Assembly: GCF_000721495.1 (NCBI RefSeq) | Contig: NZ_JOHY01000001.1 | Location: 124,001-188,000 of the forward strand | Source of the DNA: Streptomyces sp. NRRL F-5123 | GTDB lineage: Bacteria; Actinomycetota; Actinomycetes; Streptomycetales; Streptomycetaceae | Direction of reading: 5' to 3' | DNA: 64,000 nucleotides | Shown here: positions 8,059 through 17,812 of the stretch, in pieces | How the letters are laid out: the number at the start of each line of letters is the position of its first letter | Position numbering within the stretch: the stretch's first letter is position 1 | Translations under genes and position numbers: made by a program | Notes under the pieces: model-generated | Database searches by the model: none | Seen by the model: the letters and a program-made list of their open reading frames with translations, nothing else | What the model was told of the DNA's origin: nothing

Positions 8059-9366
8059 ATGACGACGCCGAGCACATGGGACCGCGACGACTACCCCCTG
8101 TGGCACGGGACGGTCCCCACGTCCACGATCCTGGAACGGAACACCCCGCAGGACCTGTGGGTCAAGGGGGAGGGCAGCTGGCTGATCGACGCGGCCGGCA
8201 ACCGCGCCCTCGACGCCCGCGCGGGGGTGGGCAACATGATGCTCGGCTACGGCCGGGCGGACGTGGTGGACGCGATGTGCCGGCAGGCCCGCGAGCTGCC
8301 GTACGTCTGCATGGTGCGGTGGGAGCTGCCGGCGCCGGTGGTCGTCGACCTGGCGCGGGAGCTCACCCGTATCGCCCCCGCCGGCCTGGACCGGGTGCGG
8401 TTCTGCCACACCGGCGGCGCCGCGGTCGAGAGCGCGATCCTGATGGCCCGCTCCTACCAGCGGAACACCGGCCACCGGGACCGCCGGCTGATCGTCGGCC
8501 TGCGCGACAGCTACCACGGCAGCCCTACGGCGGCCATGGCGGCGAGCGGGCAGCGCATCATGCACTGGACCTTCGGGCCGATGCCGGAGGGCTTCCGGCA
8601 CATCCCGGAGCCGGCCGCCGACGACACCGGCGCCGAACTGGCCGGGCAGCTCGACGCGCTGGGGCCGGAGAACATCGCCGCGTTCGTCGTCGAGCCGGTG
8701 AAGGGGCGCAACGGGCAGCCGCTCCCGACCGCCTACCTGCGCGCCGCGCGCGACTACTGCACCAGGCACGGCATCCTGCTCGTCTTCGACGAGGCCTTCA
8801 CCGGCTTCGGGCGGATGGGCGAGATGTTCGCGGCCGGCATCTCCGGGGTGTCACCGGACATCATGTGCCTGGCCAAGGGCATCACCGCCGGCTACGCGGC
8901 GCTGGGCGCGGTGCTCGCGACAAGCGCGATCCACGCGGCGTTCGACACCGGCAGCACGGTCTTCGCGCACGCGTCGACCACCGACGGCCACCCGGTGGCG
9001 TGCGCCGCCGCCCTCGCGGCGATCCGCGCGTACACCGCCGAGGACCTGGTGGCACGCGGCCGGGCGCTGGGCGCTTACCTCGGCGACCGGCTCGGCGACC
9101 TGCTCTCGGGGGCGCCCTCCGTGAACGGCATCCGGACCGTCGGCGCGTACGTGGGCCTGGACCTGGTGGACGACAACGGCAGCCCGCTGTCGATGCCGGA
9201 CCGGCGCGACCTGGAACGGGCGTGCCGGGAGCAGGGCCTGCTGGTCCACTACACGCCCGACACCGTCGTGCTCATGCCGCCGCTGACGATGGTCACGGAG
9301 GAGGCGGAGTTCGCGGCCGAGCGGTTCGCGGGCATCGTGTCGGCCCTGCGTCCGGCGGCCGTCTGA
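8059..9366 (+). CDS. Class III PLP-dependent aminotransferase
   Basis: Fold-type I aminotransferase of class III (omega-transaminase / glutamate-semialdehyde aminomutase group), 435 aa. K273 in MCLAKGITAGYAALG is the PLP Schiff-base lysine, and LLVFDEAFTGFGR carries the cofactor-ring aspartate. FCHTGGAAVESA is the phosphate-binding loop. It lies 33 bp after the KAS III gene and ends the operon, with a hairpin at 9385. It may make the uncommon amino-acid precursor, or install an amino group on a carbonyl formed after acyl transfer. Which of these is true cannot be read from the sequence. Confidence 0.88.
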   Translation: MTTPSTWDRDDYPLWHGTVPTSTILERNTPQDLWVKGEGSWLIDAAGNRALDARAGVGNMMLGYGRADVVDAMCRQARELPYVCMVRWELPAPVVVDLARELTRIAPAGLDRVRFCHTGGAAVESAILMARSYQRNTGHRDRRLIVGLRDSYHGSPTAAMAASGQRIMHWTFGPMPEGFRHIPEPAADDTGAELAGQLDALGPENIAAFVVEPVKGRNGQPLPTAYLRAARDYCTRHGILLVFDEAFTGFGRMGEMFAAGISGVSPDIMCLAKGITAGYAALGAVLATSAIHAAFDTGSTVFAHASTTDGHPVACAAALAAIRAYTAEDLVARGRALGAYLGDRLGDLLSGAPSVNGIRTVGAYVGLDLVDDNGSPLSMPDRRDLERACREQGLLVHYTPDTVVLMPPLTMVTEEAEFAAERFAGIVSALRPAAV

Positions 9367-9384
9367 CCGGTCGCGCACGAGGCT

Positions 9385-9422
9385 GCGGCGGCCCCACCGG
9401 AGCGATCCGGCGGGGCCGCCGC
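9385..9422. terminator. Hairpin between convergent aminotransferase and GH12 genes
   Basis: A 16-bp GC-rich inverted repeat with one mismatch (GCGGCGGCCCC.. and ..GGGGCCGCCGC) surrounds a 6-nt loop, just after the aminotransferase stop and before the GH12 stop. A bidirectional factor-independent terminator is likely; there is no U-tract, as is common in Streptomyces. Confidence 0.65.
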
Positions 9423-9438
9423 TGCGTGCGTGCGGGCG

Positions 9439-10152
9439 TCAGGAGGACGAGACGGAGAAGGAGTTCGTCGTGAAGTCCAGGCCGCCGGAGGAGGACGTGA
9501 TCTCGTAGCCGAACTGGACGTTGCCCAGCGTGATGTCGCCGAACCACTTCTTGGTGTTCTTGATCCAGTTCAGCACCGCCAGCACGTCCACGGTGGAGGA
9601 GCTGGTGTTGGACGAGCGGACGAAGGAGTAGACCGCGTTGGCGCCGTTGCTGCCCCGGTAGACCGTCCAGGTGCTGCCGCCGACGGTGACGTTGCCCTGC
9701 GAGGTGCCGAGCGGGCCGACCGCGCCGGTCCTGTTCATCCAGAGCATGATCTCGTAGGCGTTGCCGGTGTCCCAGATGTCGTACGCCGTCTCGTACGCGC
9801 CGCTCGACGGCACGGTCACGTCGAAGCTGGAACTGACCGAGTGCAGCGCGCTGAGCTTCTTGCCCACGTAGCGGGTGGCGTTGGGATAGGACTTCACGCC
9901 GCCGGTGTTGGGGTGGTTCGCCCACACGCCCCAGTTGCTGTACGAGTTGGCCCAGATCGTCTGCGGGCCGGCGCCGCTGCCCCAGACGTCGTTGTAGAGG
10001 GTGTAGCCGCCGTTGGACCAGGTGGCCCACTGGTCGCTGGAGGACCAGGCCGCCGCGTACGCGGGGGCGGCGGCCAGCCCGACCGCGGCTGCCGCGGAGG
10101 CGGCCAGGCCGAGCAGGAGCATGCGGGGCTTCTTGCGCAGGGCTGTGCGCAT
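9439..10152 (-). CDS. GH12 endo-beta-1,4-glucanase (secreted)
   Basis: Secreted endoglucanase of glycoside hydrolase family 12, 237 aa, single domain without a cellulose-binding module. A Sec signal peptide (RKK, Leu/Ala core, AYAAA) ends near residue 34. The nucleophile is E134 in NAYEIMLWMN and the acid/base E217 in QFGYEITSSSGG, both in typical GH12 context. It would cut internal beta-1,4 bonds in cellulose, beta-glucan or xyloglucan outside the cell. It is divergent from the LacI gene at 10513, with the palindrome at 10283 between them, and near a GH31 alpha-xylosidase, which points to xyloglucan. Confidence 0.92.
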   Translation of the reverse strand: MRTALRKKPRMLLLGLAASAAAAVGLAAAPAYAAAWSSSDQWATWSNGGYTLYNDVWGSGAGPQTIWANSYSNWGVWANHPNTGGVKSYPNATRYVGKKLSALHSVSSSFDVTVPSSGAYETAYDIWDTGNAYEIMLWMNRTGAVGPLGTSQGNVTVGGSTWTVYRGSNGANAVYSFVRSSNTSSSTVDVLAVLNWIKNTKKWFGDITLGNVQFGYEITSSSGGLDFTTNSFSVSSS

Positions 10153-10282
10153 GGGGGCTCCAATCTGGACTCCGGGGCAGCCGCGGCCGGCGGAGCGCAG
10201 CGCGGGGCGGCGCGTGTGGGGATCCGGGATGCGGGGGGAGAGGGGGCGGGCAGGCAGGGATCAGCCTGCCCGGGCGCCGGTT

Positions 10283-10296
10283 TCGAAGCGCTTCGA
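10283..10296. promoter_or_regulatory. Palindrome TCGAAGCGCTTCGA, putative LacI operator
   Basis: Perfect 14-bp palindrome centred on AAGCGCTT in the 360-bp divergent region between GH12 (start 10152) and the LacI gene (start 10513). The symmetric GC centre is that of LacI-family operators. It sits 131 bp upstream of GH12. I see nothing else in 10153-10512 except the GGAGGG ribosome-binding site of the LacI gene. Confidence 0.65.
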
Positions 10297-10512
10297 CGGA
10301 CGATGTGTCAGGTCCGCTGCTGCCGTTGGGGGGATGCGGCTTACGATGACAGTCGAATAATCGAAGCGCAACACCTGCTGCACCGGAAATTCCCGCCCCT
10401 CCGGCACCACCGGACGCCCTGGCCACGACACGCGGGGAGCGGCCCGTCCGGGCGTGGTTACGATGACGGCTCTCCCCGGCACCGGCGGCCAGGGCGGACC
10501 GGAGGGTCGACG

Positions 10513-11589
10513 ATGGCCAGCATCAGAGACGTCGCGCGGCGCGCGGGCGTCGCCCCCAGCACCGTGTCCTACGTGCTGAACGGCGACCGCAGCACCACGG
10601 AGGAGACCCGGCAGCGGGTGCGCGAGGCCGTCGAGGCGCTCGATTACCATCCGCGGGCCGGGGCACGCATGCTGCGCAGCGGGCGCACCCACGTGGTGGC
10701 GCTGGCCCTGCCCCGCGGCGGCGGGGCGGGCGGCCCGGCCGGCGGGCGGCACACCGTGGACGGCCGGTTCGCGATCGAGACCGCCGACGCCGCCCACCGC
10801 CTGGGCTACGACCTGCTGCTGGCGACCTCGGGGGACAAGGCCTCGGGGCTGCGCCGGGTGGCGGTCAGCGGCCTCGCGGACGCCGCCGTGATCATGGCCG
10901 TCGACCTGGAGGACCCGCGCATCGAGGTGGTCAGGGAACTGGACTTCCCGGCCGCGCTGATCGGGCGCCCGGCGGACGAGGCCGTGCTGCCGTGGATCGA
11001 CCTCGACTGGGAGCAGGCCGCCGTGCTCGCCGTCCGCGAACTCGCGCTCGCCGGCCACCGCGAGGTCGTCTACCTCGGCTCCGCCGAGGAGGAGGTGCGC
11101 GCCCGGCGCAGCGCCGCGCTGTACGGGATCGCGGGTGCCCGGCGCGGCGGGCGGGAGACCGGCGCCGCGGTCCGCGTCGCGCACGCGGTCGACGACCCCG
11201 CTGAGACGGCCGGCCTGCTGCGCAGGCTGCCCGCCGGGCCCGCCGGCCCGCCGTCCGCCCTGGTGGTCCAGCACCCGACCGCCTGGAGCCACGTCGTGGC
11301 GGCGGCGGGCGCGCTGGGCCGCCGGGTGCCGGAGGACCTGGCCGTCGTCGTCATCGGCTCGCTGCCGGGGGACTCCTCGTGCGCGCGGCTGCCGCGGATC
11401 GAGCTGCCCGTGCCCGCGATGGGCTCCACCGCGGTGGAGCTGGCCGTCGAGGACGCCGACGCGCGCCGTCCCGCCAAGGGCCGCGGGCGCTCCCGCGAGC
11501 AGGCGGCGGCGCCCGGCGGGGCCGCCCGGCAGGTGCTCCTCGCCCCGGAGTTCCTGGGCGGCGACGCGCTGCGCCCGCCGCAGGCCTGA
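10513..11589 (+). CDS. LacI-family transcriptional regulator
   Basis: LacI/GalR repressor, 358 aa. The helix-turn-helix starts at residue 3 (IRDVARRAGVAPSTVSYVL), followed by the hinge-like stretch DYHPRAGARML and a ligand domain with the VIMAVDLEDP and VVVIGSLPGD motifs. ATG at 10513 follows GGAGGG with six bases between, so the start is well supported. The C-terminus carries a low-complexity Arg/Ala/Gly stretch near residues 320-340. Flanked by GH12 and GH31 genes, with a LacI-type palindrome in the intergenic region, it probably controls this glucan/xyloglucan locus. The inducer is unknown. Confidence 0.88.
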   Translation: MASIRDVARRAGVAPSTVSYVLNGDRSTTEETRQRVREAVEALDYHPRAGARMLRSGRTHVVALALPRGGGAGGPAGGRHTVDGRFAIETADAAHRLGYDLLLATSGDKASGLRRVAVSGLADAAVIMAVDLEDPRIEVVRELDFPAALIGRPADEAVLPWIDLDWEQAAVLAVRELALAGHREVVYLGSAEEEVRARRSAALYGIAGARRGGRETGAAVRVAHAVDDPAETAGLLRRLPAGPAGPPSALVVQHPTAWSHVVAAAGALGRRVPEDLAVVVIGSLPGDSSCARLPRIELPVPAMGSTAVELAVEDADARRPAKGRGRSREQAAAPGGAARQVLLAPEFLGGDALRPPQA

Positions 11590-11808
11590 CCCGTACGGCG
11601 GCGGGGCCCGCTCCCGCATCCCGCGGCGGCCGCCACCCCGCGCCCGAGCCGGGCAACAGGTCCTGCCCGGTACGCCCTTGTCGCCCCGCCCGGCAGTGCC
11701 TAACCTTGCCGGGGCGGTCAGGAAATCGATTCGACAGTCGGTCGGCCGGCCGTGCCCGCCCGCCACTTCCGGCGACAGAGCGACAAAGCGACAGAGCAGG
11801 AGACCTCC

Positions 11809-14115
11809 ATGAAGTTCACCGACGGCTACTGGCTGCTGCGGCCGGGGGTCACCGCCCGCTTCGCGGCCGAGGTCGCCGACGCGAGCGTCACCGAGGACCG
11901 CGTCACGCTGTCCGCGGCCGTCCGCGCGGTCGGCCACCGCGGCGACACCCTCAACAGCCCGCTGCTGACGGTGGAGTGCTGGTCCCCCGCCGAGGGCGTG
12001 ATCGGCGTGCGGTCGACCCACCACGCCGGCGGGAGGCGCGCGCTCCCGGAGTTCGCGCTGCCCGGTGAGGGGCGGTGCGGGAGCGCGGTCCGCAAGGACT
12101 CCGTGGTCGAGCTGACCTCGGGCGAGCTGAGCCTGCGGATCGACACCGAGCAGCCCTGGCACCTCGGCTTCAGCGCCGGCGGCACGGAGCTCACCTCGTT
12201 CGGCGAGAAGAGCCTCGGCTTCGTCACCGACGCCGAGGGCCGCCACCACATGGTCAGCCGGGCGGCCCTGGGCGTCGGCGAGTACGTCTACGGCCTCGGC
12301 GAGCGCTTCACCTCGTTCACCAGGAACGGCCAGAGCGTCGACATCTGGCAGGAGGACGGCGGCACCAGCAGCGAGCAGGCCTACAAGAACATCCCCTTCT
12401 ACCTCACCAACCGCGGCTACGGCGTCTTCGTCAACCACCCCGGCCGGGTGTCGTACGAGATCGGCTCGGAGCTCGTCGGCAAGGCGCAGTTCAGCGTCGA
12501 GGACCAGTCCGTGGAGTTCTACGTCGTCCACGGTCCCGGGCCGAAGGAGATCCTCGCCCGCTACACCGCGCTGACCGGCCGACCCGCGCTGCCGCCCGCC
12601 TGGTCCTTCGGCCTGTGGCTGTCCACGTCCTTCACCACGGACTACGACGAGGACACGGTCACCGGTTTCGTCCAGGGCATGGCCGACGCCGGGATCCCGC
12701 TGAGCGTCTTCCACTTCGACTGCTTCTGGATGCGGTCCTACCAGTGGTGCGACTTCACCTGGGACCCGGCCGTCTTCCCCGACCCGGAGGGCATGCTGGC
12801 CCGACTCAAGGAGCGGGGCCTGCGGATCTGCGTGTGGATCAACCCCTACATCGCACAGAAGTCCCCGCTGTTCGCCGAGGGCGCCGCGAACGGCTACCTG
12901 GTCCGGCGGCCGGACGGCAGCGTGTGGCAGTGGGACCACTGGCAGGCCGGGATGGGCCTGGTGGACTTCACCGACCCCGACGCCCGCGCCTGGTACGCCG
13001 ACAAGCTGCGCGTCCTGCTGGACCAGGGCGTGGACTGCTTCAAGACCGACTTCGGCGAGCGGATCCCGGTGGACGTCGTCTGGTCCGACGGCTCCGACCC
13101 GCAGCGGATGCACAACTACTACACCCAGCTCTACAACGAGACGGTCTTCGACCTGCTGCGCGAGGTGCGCGGCGAGGACGAGGCGGTGCTCTTCGCCCGC
13201 TCGGCGACCGCCGGCGGGCAGCAGATGCCCGTGCACTGGGGCGGCGACTGCGAGTCGACCTTCGAGGCGATGGCCGAGTCGCTGCGCGGCGGGCTGTCGC
13301 TGGGCCTGGGCGGCTTCGGTTTCTGGAGCCACGACATCGGCGGCTTCGAGGGCACCCCGACGCCCGAACTCTTCGCCCGCTGGGTGCAGTTCGGCCTGCT
13401 GTCCTCGCACAGCCGACTGCACGGCAGCCGGTCCTACCGGGTGCCGTGGGAGTACGGCGACCAGGCCGTCCCGGTCACCGCGGCTTTCACCCGCCTCAAG
13501 CACCGGCTCATGCCGTACCTGTACCGCGCGGCCGGGCAGGCCCGGGACGCGGGCACGCCGGTGATGCGGGCCATGCTGCTGGAGTTCCCCGACGACCCGG
13601 CCTGCGCGACCCTGGACCGGCAGTACATGCTGGGCGGCGACCTGCTGGTCGCCCCGGTCTTCAGCGCGGACGGCACGGTGGAGTTCTACGTCCCCGCGGG
13701 CACCTGGACCAGTGTGCTGACCGGCGAGCAGGTCGAGGGCCCGGGCTGGCGGCGTGAGACGCACCCGGTCGACACCCTGCCGCTGCTCGCCCGGCCCGGC
13801 GCGGTGATCCCCTTCGGGGCCTCCTCGGACGCGCCGGTGTCCGACTGGGCGGACGGCGTGACCCTGCGGGTGTACGCCCCGGCGGACGGCGCCACCGCCG
13901 TGACGCCGGTGCCCGCGCCGGACGGCTCGGCCGCGCCGGTCACCTTCACCGTCACCCGCACCGGCGACGAGGTCGTCGTCGAGACCGACAGCACCCTGCC
14001 CTGGAACGTGCTGCTGGCGGGCGTCGAGACCCCCGGGCACGGCGAACCGCACCCGCTCGGCACGCTGCACCGGTGCGCGGCCGGGGTGCAGAGGCTGGCG
14101 GCGCGCCGAGCCTGA
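11809..14115 (+). CDS. GH31 alpha-xylosidase (YicI type)
   Basis: Alpha-glycosidase of family GH31, 768 aa, the length of E. coli YicI. D414 in [12 protein letters not shown] is the catalytic nucleophile and D480 in HWGGDCEST the acid/base; the DFGER and FWMRSYQW motifs are those of the alpha-xylosidase branch. There is no signal peptide, so it should work in the cytoplasm on imported isoprimeverose-like xyloglucan oligosaccharides. ATG at 11809 has a GGAG-containing leader. With the upstream LacI regulator and the secreted GH12 endoglucanase it makes a logical xyloglucan set, although no sugar transporter is linked. Alpha-xylosidase rather than alpha-glucosidase is inferred. Confidence 0.88.
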   Translation: MKFTDGYWLLRPGVTARFAAEVADASVTEDRVTLSAAVRAVGHRGDTLNSPLLTVECWSPAEGVIGVRSTHHAGGRRALPEFALPGEGRCGSAVRKDSVVELTSGELSLRIDTEQPWHLGFSAGGTELTSFGEKSLGFVTDAEGRHHMVSRAALGVGEYVYGLGERFTSFTRNGQSVDIWQEDGGTSSEQAYKNIPFYLTNRGYGVFVNHPGRVSYEIGSELVGKAQFSVEDQSVEFYVVHGPGPKEILARYTALTGRPALPPAWSFGLWLSTSFTTDYDEDTVTGFVQGMADAGIPLSVFHFDCFWMRSYQWCDFTWDPAVFPDPEGMLARLKERGLRICVWINPYIAQKSPLFAEGAANGYLVRRPDGSVWQWDHWQAGMGLVDFTDPDARAWYADKLRVLLDQGVDCFKTDFGERIPVDVVWSDGSDPQRMHNYYTQLYNETVFDLLREVRGEDEAVLFARSATAGGQQMPVHWGGDCESTFEAMAESLRGGLSLGLGGFGFWSHDIGGFEGTPTPELFARWVQFGLLSSHSRLHGSRSYRVPWEYGDQAVPVTAAFTRLKHRLMPYLYRAAGQARDAGTPVMRAMLLEFPDDPACATLDRQYMLGGDLLVAPVFSADGTVEFYVPAGTWTSVLTGEQVEGPGWRRETHPVDTLPLLARPGAVIPFGASSDAPVSDWADGVTLRVYAPADGATAVTPVPAPDGSAAPVTFTVTRTGDEVVVETDSTLPWNVLLAGVETPGHGEPHPLGTLHRCAAGVQRLAARRA

Positions 14116-14131
14116 CGCACGGCTGCTCCGG

Positions 14132-14173
14132 CCCGGCGCCCGCCGTTGAAGCGCTTCAACGCCGGGCGCCGGG
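14132..14173. terminator. Long hairpin between GH31 and metE, with operator-like core
   Basis: A 42-bp inverted repeat with one mismatch pair, centred at 14152/14153, lies between the convergent GH31 and metE genes and overlaps the metE stop codon. Position suggests a bidirectional terminator. Its innermost 18 bp (14144-14161) are a perfect palindrome containing TGAAGCGCTTCA, the same core as the LacI-type site at 10283. Confidence 0.7.
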
Positions 14174-16495
14174 CGCGGGCCGGTCGTCCAGCTCGGCGCG
14201 GACCGCGCGGGCGGCCGCCACCAGGTTCTCCAGCGACGCGCGGGCCTCCGGCCAGCCGCGGGTCTTCAGACCGCAGTCCGGGTTGACCCACAGCCGTTCC
14301 GCCGGGATGGCCTCGAGCCCCGTGCGCAGCAGCCGGGCCGCCTCGTCCGCGCCGGGGACGCGGGGCGAGTGGATGTCGTAGACGCCGGGACCGGCCTCGC
14401 GCGGGTAGCCGTGCGCGGCCAGCTCGTGGGCGACCTGCATGTGCGAGCGGGCGGCCTCCAGACTGATGACGTCGGCGTCGAGGTCGTCGATGGCCTGCAC
14501 GATGTCGCCGAACTCGGCGTAGCACATGTGCGTGTGGACCTGGGTGTCCGCGCGCACCCCGCCGGTGGTGAGCCGGAACGCTCCGGTGGCCCACGCCAGG
14601 TACGCGGGCCGGTCGGCGGTCCGCAGCGGCAGCGTCTCGCGCAGCGCGGGCTCGTCCACCTGGATGACGGCGGTGCCCGCGGCCTCCAGGTCCTCCACCT
14701 CGTCCCGCAGCGCCAGTGCGACCTGCCGGGCGGTGTCGCCGAGCGGCTGGTCGTCGCGGACGAAGGACCAGGCCAGCATGGTGACCGGGCCGGTGAGCAT
14801 GCCCTTGACCGGCCGGTCGGTGAGCGACTGTGCGTAGGACGTCCAGCGGACCGTCATGGGCCCGGGGCGGGAGATGTCGCCGGCCAGGATCGGCGGGCGC
14901 ACGTAGCGGGTGCCGTAGGACTGGACCCAGCCGTGCCGGGTGGCGAGGTAGCCGGTGAGCTGCTCGGCGAAGTACTGGACCATGTCGTTGCGTTCGGGCT
15001 CGCCGTGCACGAGGACGTCCAGGCCGGTCCGCTCCTGGAAGGCGATGACCTCGCGGACGGCGTCGCGCATCCGCTCCTCGTAGCCGGCGGTGTCGATGCG
15101 CCCGGCCCGCAGGTCGGCGCGGGCGGCCCGCAGGTCGCCGGTCTGCGGGAAGGAGCCGATCGTCGTGGTCGGCAGCAGCGGCAGCCGCAGCCGGGCCCGC
15201 TGGGCGGCGGCGCGCTCGGCGTACGGCTGCGCCCGGCGGGCGTCGGCGTCGGTGACGGCCGCGGTCCGTGCGCGGACGGCCGGGTCGCGGGTGAGCGGGG
15301 AGGCCGCGCGCGAGTCGAGGGCGGCGCGGTTGGCGGCCAGCTCGCCGGCGACGGCTTCCGCGCCGCGGGACAGGCCCGCGGCGAGGGTGGCGATCTCGGC
15401 GGTCTTCTGCCGGGCGAAGGCGAGCCAGGGCAGCACCTGCGGGTCGAGGTCCGTTTCGGCGGTGGCGTCGAGCGGCACGTGCAGCAGCGAGCAGGACGCG
15501 GCGACGTCGACCCGGTCGGCCGGCCCCAGCAGGGTGCCGAGGGTGGCGAGCGCCTTGCGCAGGTCGGCGGCCCAGATGTTGCGGCCGTCGACGACGCCCG
15601 CCACGAGCCGCTTGCCGGGCAGCCCGCCGACCGCCGCGAGGTCGTCGAGGTTGCCGGCGGCCGGGCCGGTGAAGTCCAGCGCCAGTCCTTCGACGGGGGC
15701 CTCGGCCAGCACCGGCAGGGCCTCGCCGAGCCGGTCGAAGTAGGAGGCCACCAGCAGCTTCGGCCGCTCCGCCAGGGAGCCGAGCATGTGGTAGGCGCGG
15801 GCGGCGGCGTCGAGTTCGGCGGCGTCCCGGTCCTGGACGAGCGCGGGCTCGTCGAGCTGCACCCACTCGGCGCCCGCGGCGCGCAGGCCGGCGAGCACGG
15901 CGGCGTAGACGGGCAGCAGCCGGTCCAGCAGGCTCAGCGGCTCGAAGTCCGCGGGCGCGCCCGGCGCGGGCTTGGCCAGCAGCAGGTACGTGACGGGGCC
16001 GACGAGCACCGGCCGCGGGGTCAGGCCCAGCGCCAGGGCCTCGGCAAGCTCGACGAGCTGCTTGACGGGATCGGGGGCGAAGACCGTGTCGGGCCCCAGC
16101 TCGGGCACCAGGTAGTGGTAGTTGGTGTCGAACCACTTCGTCATCTCCAGCGGCGCGACGTCCCTGGTGCCGCGGGCCATCGCGAAGTAGCCGTCGAGCG
16201 GGTCCGCGGCCACCGCGGCGCGGTGCCGTGCGGGGATCGCGCCGACCATGACGCTGGTGTCGAGGACGTGGTCGTAGAGCGAGAAGTCGCCGGTGGGCAC
16301 CTCGTCGATGCCGGCCCCGGCCAACTGCCGCCAGTTCGCCCGGCGCAGCTCGGCCGCGGTGCCGCGCAGCGCGCCGGCGGTGACGCGGCCCTTCCAGTAG
16401 CCCTCGACGGCCTTCTTCAGTTCCCGGTCGGGTCCCTGGCGGGGGTAGCCGTACACGGTGGCCCGTGCCGCCGCGTCTGCGGGCTTGGTGGTCAC
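14156..16495 (-). CDS. metE: Cobalamin-independent methionine synthase
   Basis: 5-methyltetrahydropteroyltriglutamate-homocysteine methyltransferase, 779 aa, last step of methionine synthesis without B12. The duplicated barrel is complete: the N-terminal half ([20 protein letters not shown]) and the C-terminal half ([12 protein letters not shown]). Zinc and homocysteine ligands are in [10 protein letters not shown] and [14 protein letters not shown] at 16495 has AAGGAG six bases upstream and gives the usual N-terminus; an upstream in-frame extension runs into the riboswitch-like leader and was rejected. A probable cobalamin riboswitch precedes the gene, consistent with replacement by a B12-dependent MetH elsewhere. 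Confidence 0.95.
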   Translation of the reverse strand: MTTKPADAAARATVYGYPRQGPDRELKKAVEGYWKGRVTAGALRGTAAELRRANWRQLAGAGIDEVPTGDFSLYDHVLDTSVMVGAIPARHRAAVAADPLDGYFAMARGTRDVAPLEMTKWFDTNYHYLVPELGPDTVFAPDPVKQLVELAEALALGLTPRPVLVGPVTYLLLAKPAPGAPADFEPLSLLDRLLPVYAAVLAGLRAAGAEWVQLDEPALVQDRDAAELDAAARAYHMLGSLAERPKLLVASYFDRLGEALPVLAEAPVEGLALDFTGPAAGNLDDLAAVGGLPGKRLVAGVVDGRNIWAADLRKALATLGTLLGPADRVDVAASCSLLHVPLDATAETDLDPQVLPWLAFARQKTAEIATLAAGLSRGAEAVAGELAANRAALDSRAASPLTRDPAVRARTAAVTDADARRAQPYAERAAAQRARLRLPLLPTTTIGSFPQTGDLRAARADLRAGRIDTAGYEERMRDAVREVIAFQERTGLDVLVHGEPERNDMVQYFAEQLTGYLATRHGWVQSYGTRYVRPPILAGDISRPGPMTVRWTSYAQSLTDRPVKGMLTGPVTMLAWSFVRDDQPLGDTARQVALALRDEVEDLEAAGTAVIQVDEPALRETLPLRTADRPAYLAWATGAFRLTTGGVRADTQVHTHMCYAEFGDIVQAIDDLDADVISLEAARSHMQVAHELAAHGYPREAGPGVYDIHSPRVPGADEAARLLRTGLEAIPAERLWVNPDCGLKTRGWPEARASLENLVAAARAVRAELDDRPAPGARR

Positions 16496-16547
16496 GGAGA
16501 TCTCCTTCACGAGACGGATCCCCGAGATCCCGGCGACGGGACGGGAG

Positions 16548-16714
16548 CGTGAAGGGCGGCGCAGCCGGACGCGCGGGGAATACCCCAGCAGTGCGTACGA
16601 AGGCGGTCGTTCCCACTCGGCGCTGCGGGGCACTCCCGGAATCCCAGCGGGTTCCCTCCTGCGACGCGCCTGCCCGGCGGGTAGGGCGAACAGGTTGTGC
16701 CACCCAGCGTAGAA
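16548..16714 (-). promoter_or_regulatory. Probable cobalamin riboswitch in the metE leader
   Basis: The metE leader RNA contains in order GCTGGGTGGCACAACCTG (from about 16706), the conserved-looking core GGAGGGAACCCGCTGGGATT, CCGGGAGTGCCCCGCAGC, GAGTGGGAACGACCGCC and GCACTGCTGGGG. Order and wording match Streptomyces B12 riboswitches as I remember them. The 3' B12-box part is less clear to me. Bound adenosylcobalamin would switch metE off, so that B12-dependent synthesis takes over. Confidence 0.7.
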
Positions 16715-16817
16715 CGCCGCGGGCGCTCCGGGATGCCGTTGCGCGCGTCCCGGAACGGCGCCGTGCCGCGGTGGGCCCCGCCGGCCCGTGCGGGCCCGGC
16801 GCCCGGTGAGGGCGGAG

Positions 16818-17645
16818 TCACTTCGCCAGGAACTCCAGCAGGTCCTTGTTGAAGCGCTCCTTGTCGCCCGGCACCAGCGCGATGCCGTGCGAGCCGCCCT
16901 CGTAGACCTTCAGCTCGGCGTCCTTGACCAGCTCCGCCGTCTTGGCGCCGGTCGCCGCGAAGGGCACGACCTGGTCGTCGTCGCCGTGCACGACCAGCGT
17001 CGGGATGTCGAACTCGGCGAGATCCGCGTGGAAATCGGTCGCCGCGAAGGCGTCCACGCAGGCCACGCCGCCCTCGATGGTCTCGTCCATCGCCATCAGC
17101 CAGAAGGCGTCCCGGTTGCCCTGGGTGGCCCTGCTGCCCTCGCGATTCGCCCCGAAGAACCCCTCCGAGGTGTCCTTCCAGAACTGCGAGCGCTCGGCGA
17201 CGATGCCCGCCTTGATCTCGTCGAAGACCTTCTGCGGCACCCCCTCGGGATTGTCCGGCCCCTGGAGCATCAGGGGCGGGATCGCCGAGAGCAGCACCGC
17301 CGAGCGGACCCGCCCGGTGCCGTGCCGGCCGATGTAGCGGGCCAGCTCGCCGCCGCCCATCGAGTGGGCGACGAGTGTGACGTCCCGCAGGTCCAGCGAG
17401 GTCAGCAGGTCGTTCAGGTCGTCGGCGAAGGTGTCGAAGTCGTAGCCGTCGAAGACCGGCGTCGACCGCCCGTGGCCGCGCCGGTCGTGCGCGATGCCCC
17501 GGAAGCCCGCGTCGGCAACCGCCTTGAGCTGGTCCTGCCACGCGTCGCCGCTGAGCGGCCAGCCGTGGATGAAGACCACCGGCCGGCCGCGGCCCCAGTC
17601 CTTGTAGAAGATCTCGACCCCGTCCCGCGTCGTCACGAAGGGCAT
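16818..17645 (-). CDS. Alpha/beta hydrolase, cofactor-free haloperoxidase-like esterase
   Basis: Alpha/beta hydrolase, 275 aa, of the group annotated as non-heme chloroperoxidases or arylesterases. The triad is S95 (VAHSMGGGE), D224 (HGDDDQVVP) and H253 (GGSHGIAL). The oxyanion segment HGWPLSG and the RRGHGRS strand are typical. In this family halogenation is a perhydrolase side reaction giving free hypohalite, so despite the name it should not be linked to the halogenase cluster. ATG at 17645 follows GAGGAAG. It is transcribed alone downstream of the metE leader on the same strand. The physiological ester substrate is unknown. Confidence 0.85.
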   Translation of the reverse strand: MPFVTTRDGVEIFYKDWGRGRPVVFIHGWPLSGDAWQDQLKAVADAGFRGIAHDRRGHGRSTPVFDGYDFDTFADDLNDLLTSLDLRDVTLVAHSMGGGELARYIGRHGTGRVRSAVLLSAIPPLMLQGPDNPEGVPQKVFDEIKAGIVAERSQFWKDTSEGFFGANREGSRATQGNRDAFWLMAMDETIEGGVACVDAFAATDFHADLAEFDIPTLVVHGDDDQVVPFAATGAKTAELVKDAELKVYEGGSHGIALVPGDKERFNKDLLEFLAK

Positions 17646-17812
17646 GGAGACTTCCTCTCGTCGCTCGCTCGCGTTCCCCCGCGCGCCGCGCGCGTCGCGG
17701 CGCCTCGCGGGCCCGGCGCGCCCCGCCCCTCGTTCCCGCCGCCGGCTGCCGCTCCTCCCATGCTGCGCCTGTCTCCAGTAACCGCAACGTGAGCGGCGCA
17801 ACGGCCCCGCGG

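Noticed and set aside
10261..14070. A 1269-codon open frame on the minus strand opposite LacI and GH31
   Set aside because: It is antisense to two well-supported genes, has no recognisable domain and arises from lack of AT-rich stops at high GC. The same holds for the 1005-codon frame at 13686-16703.
16818..17645. The 'chloroperoxidase'-type hydrolase as part of the halogenated product pathway
   Set aside because: Family members are serine hydrolases whose halogenation is an unspecific side reaction, and the gene is more than 7 kb from the cluster with unrelated genes between.
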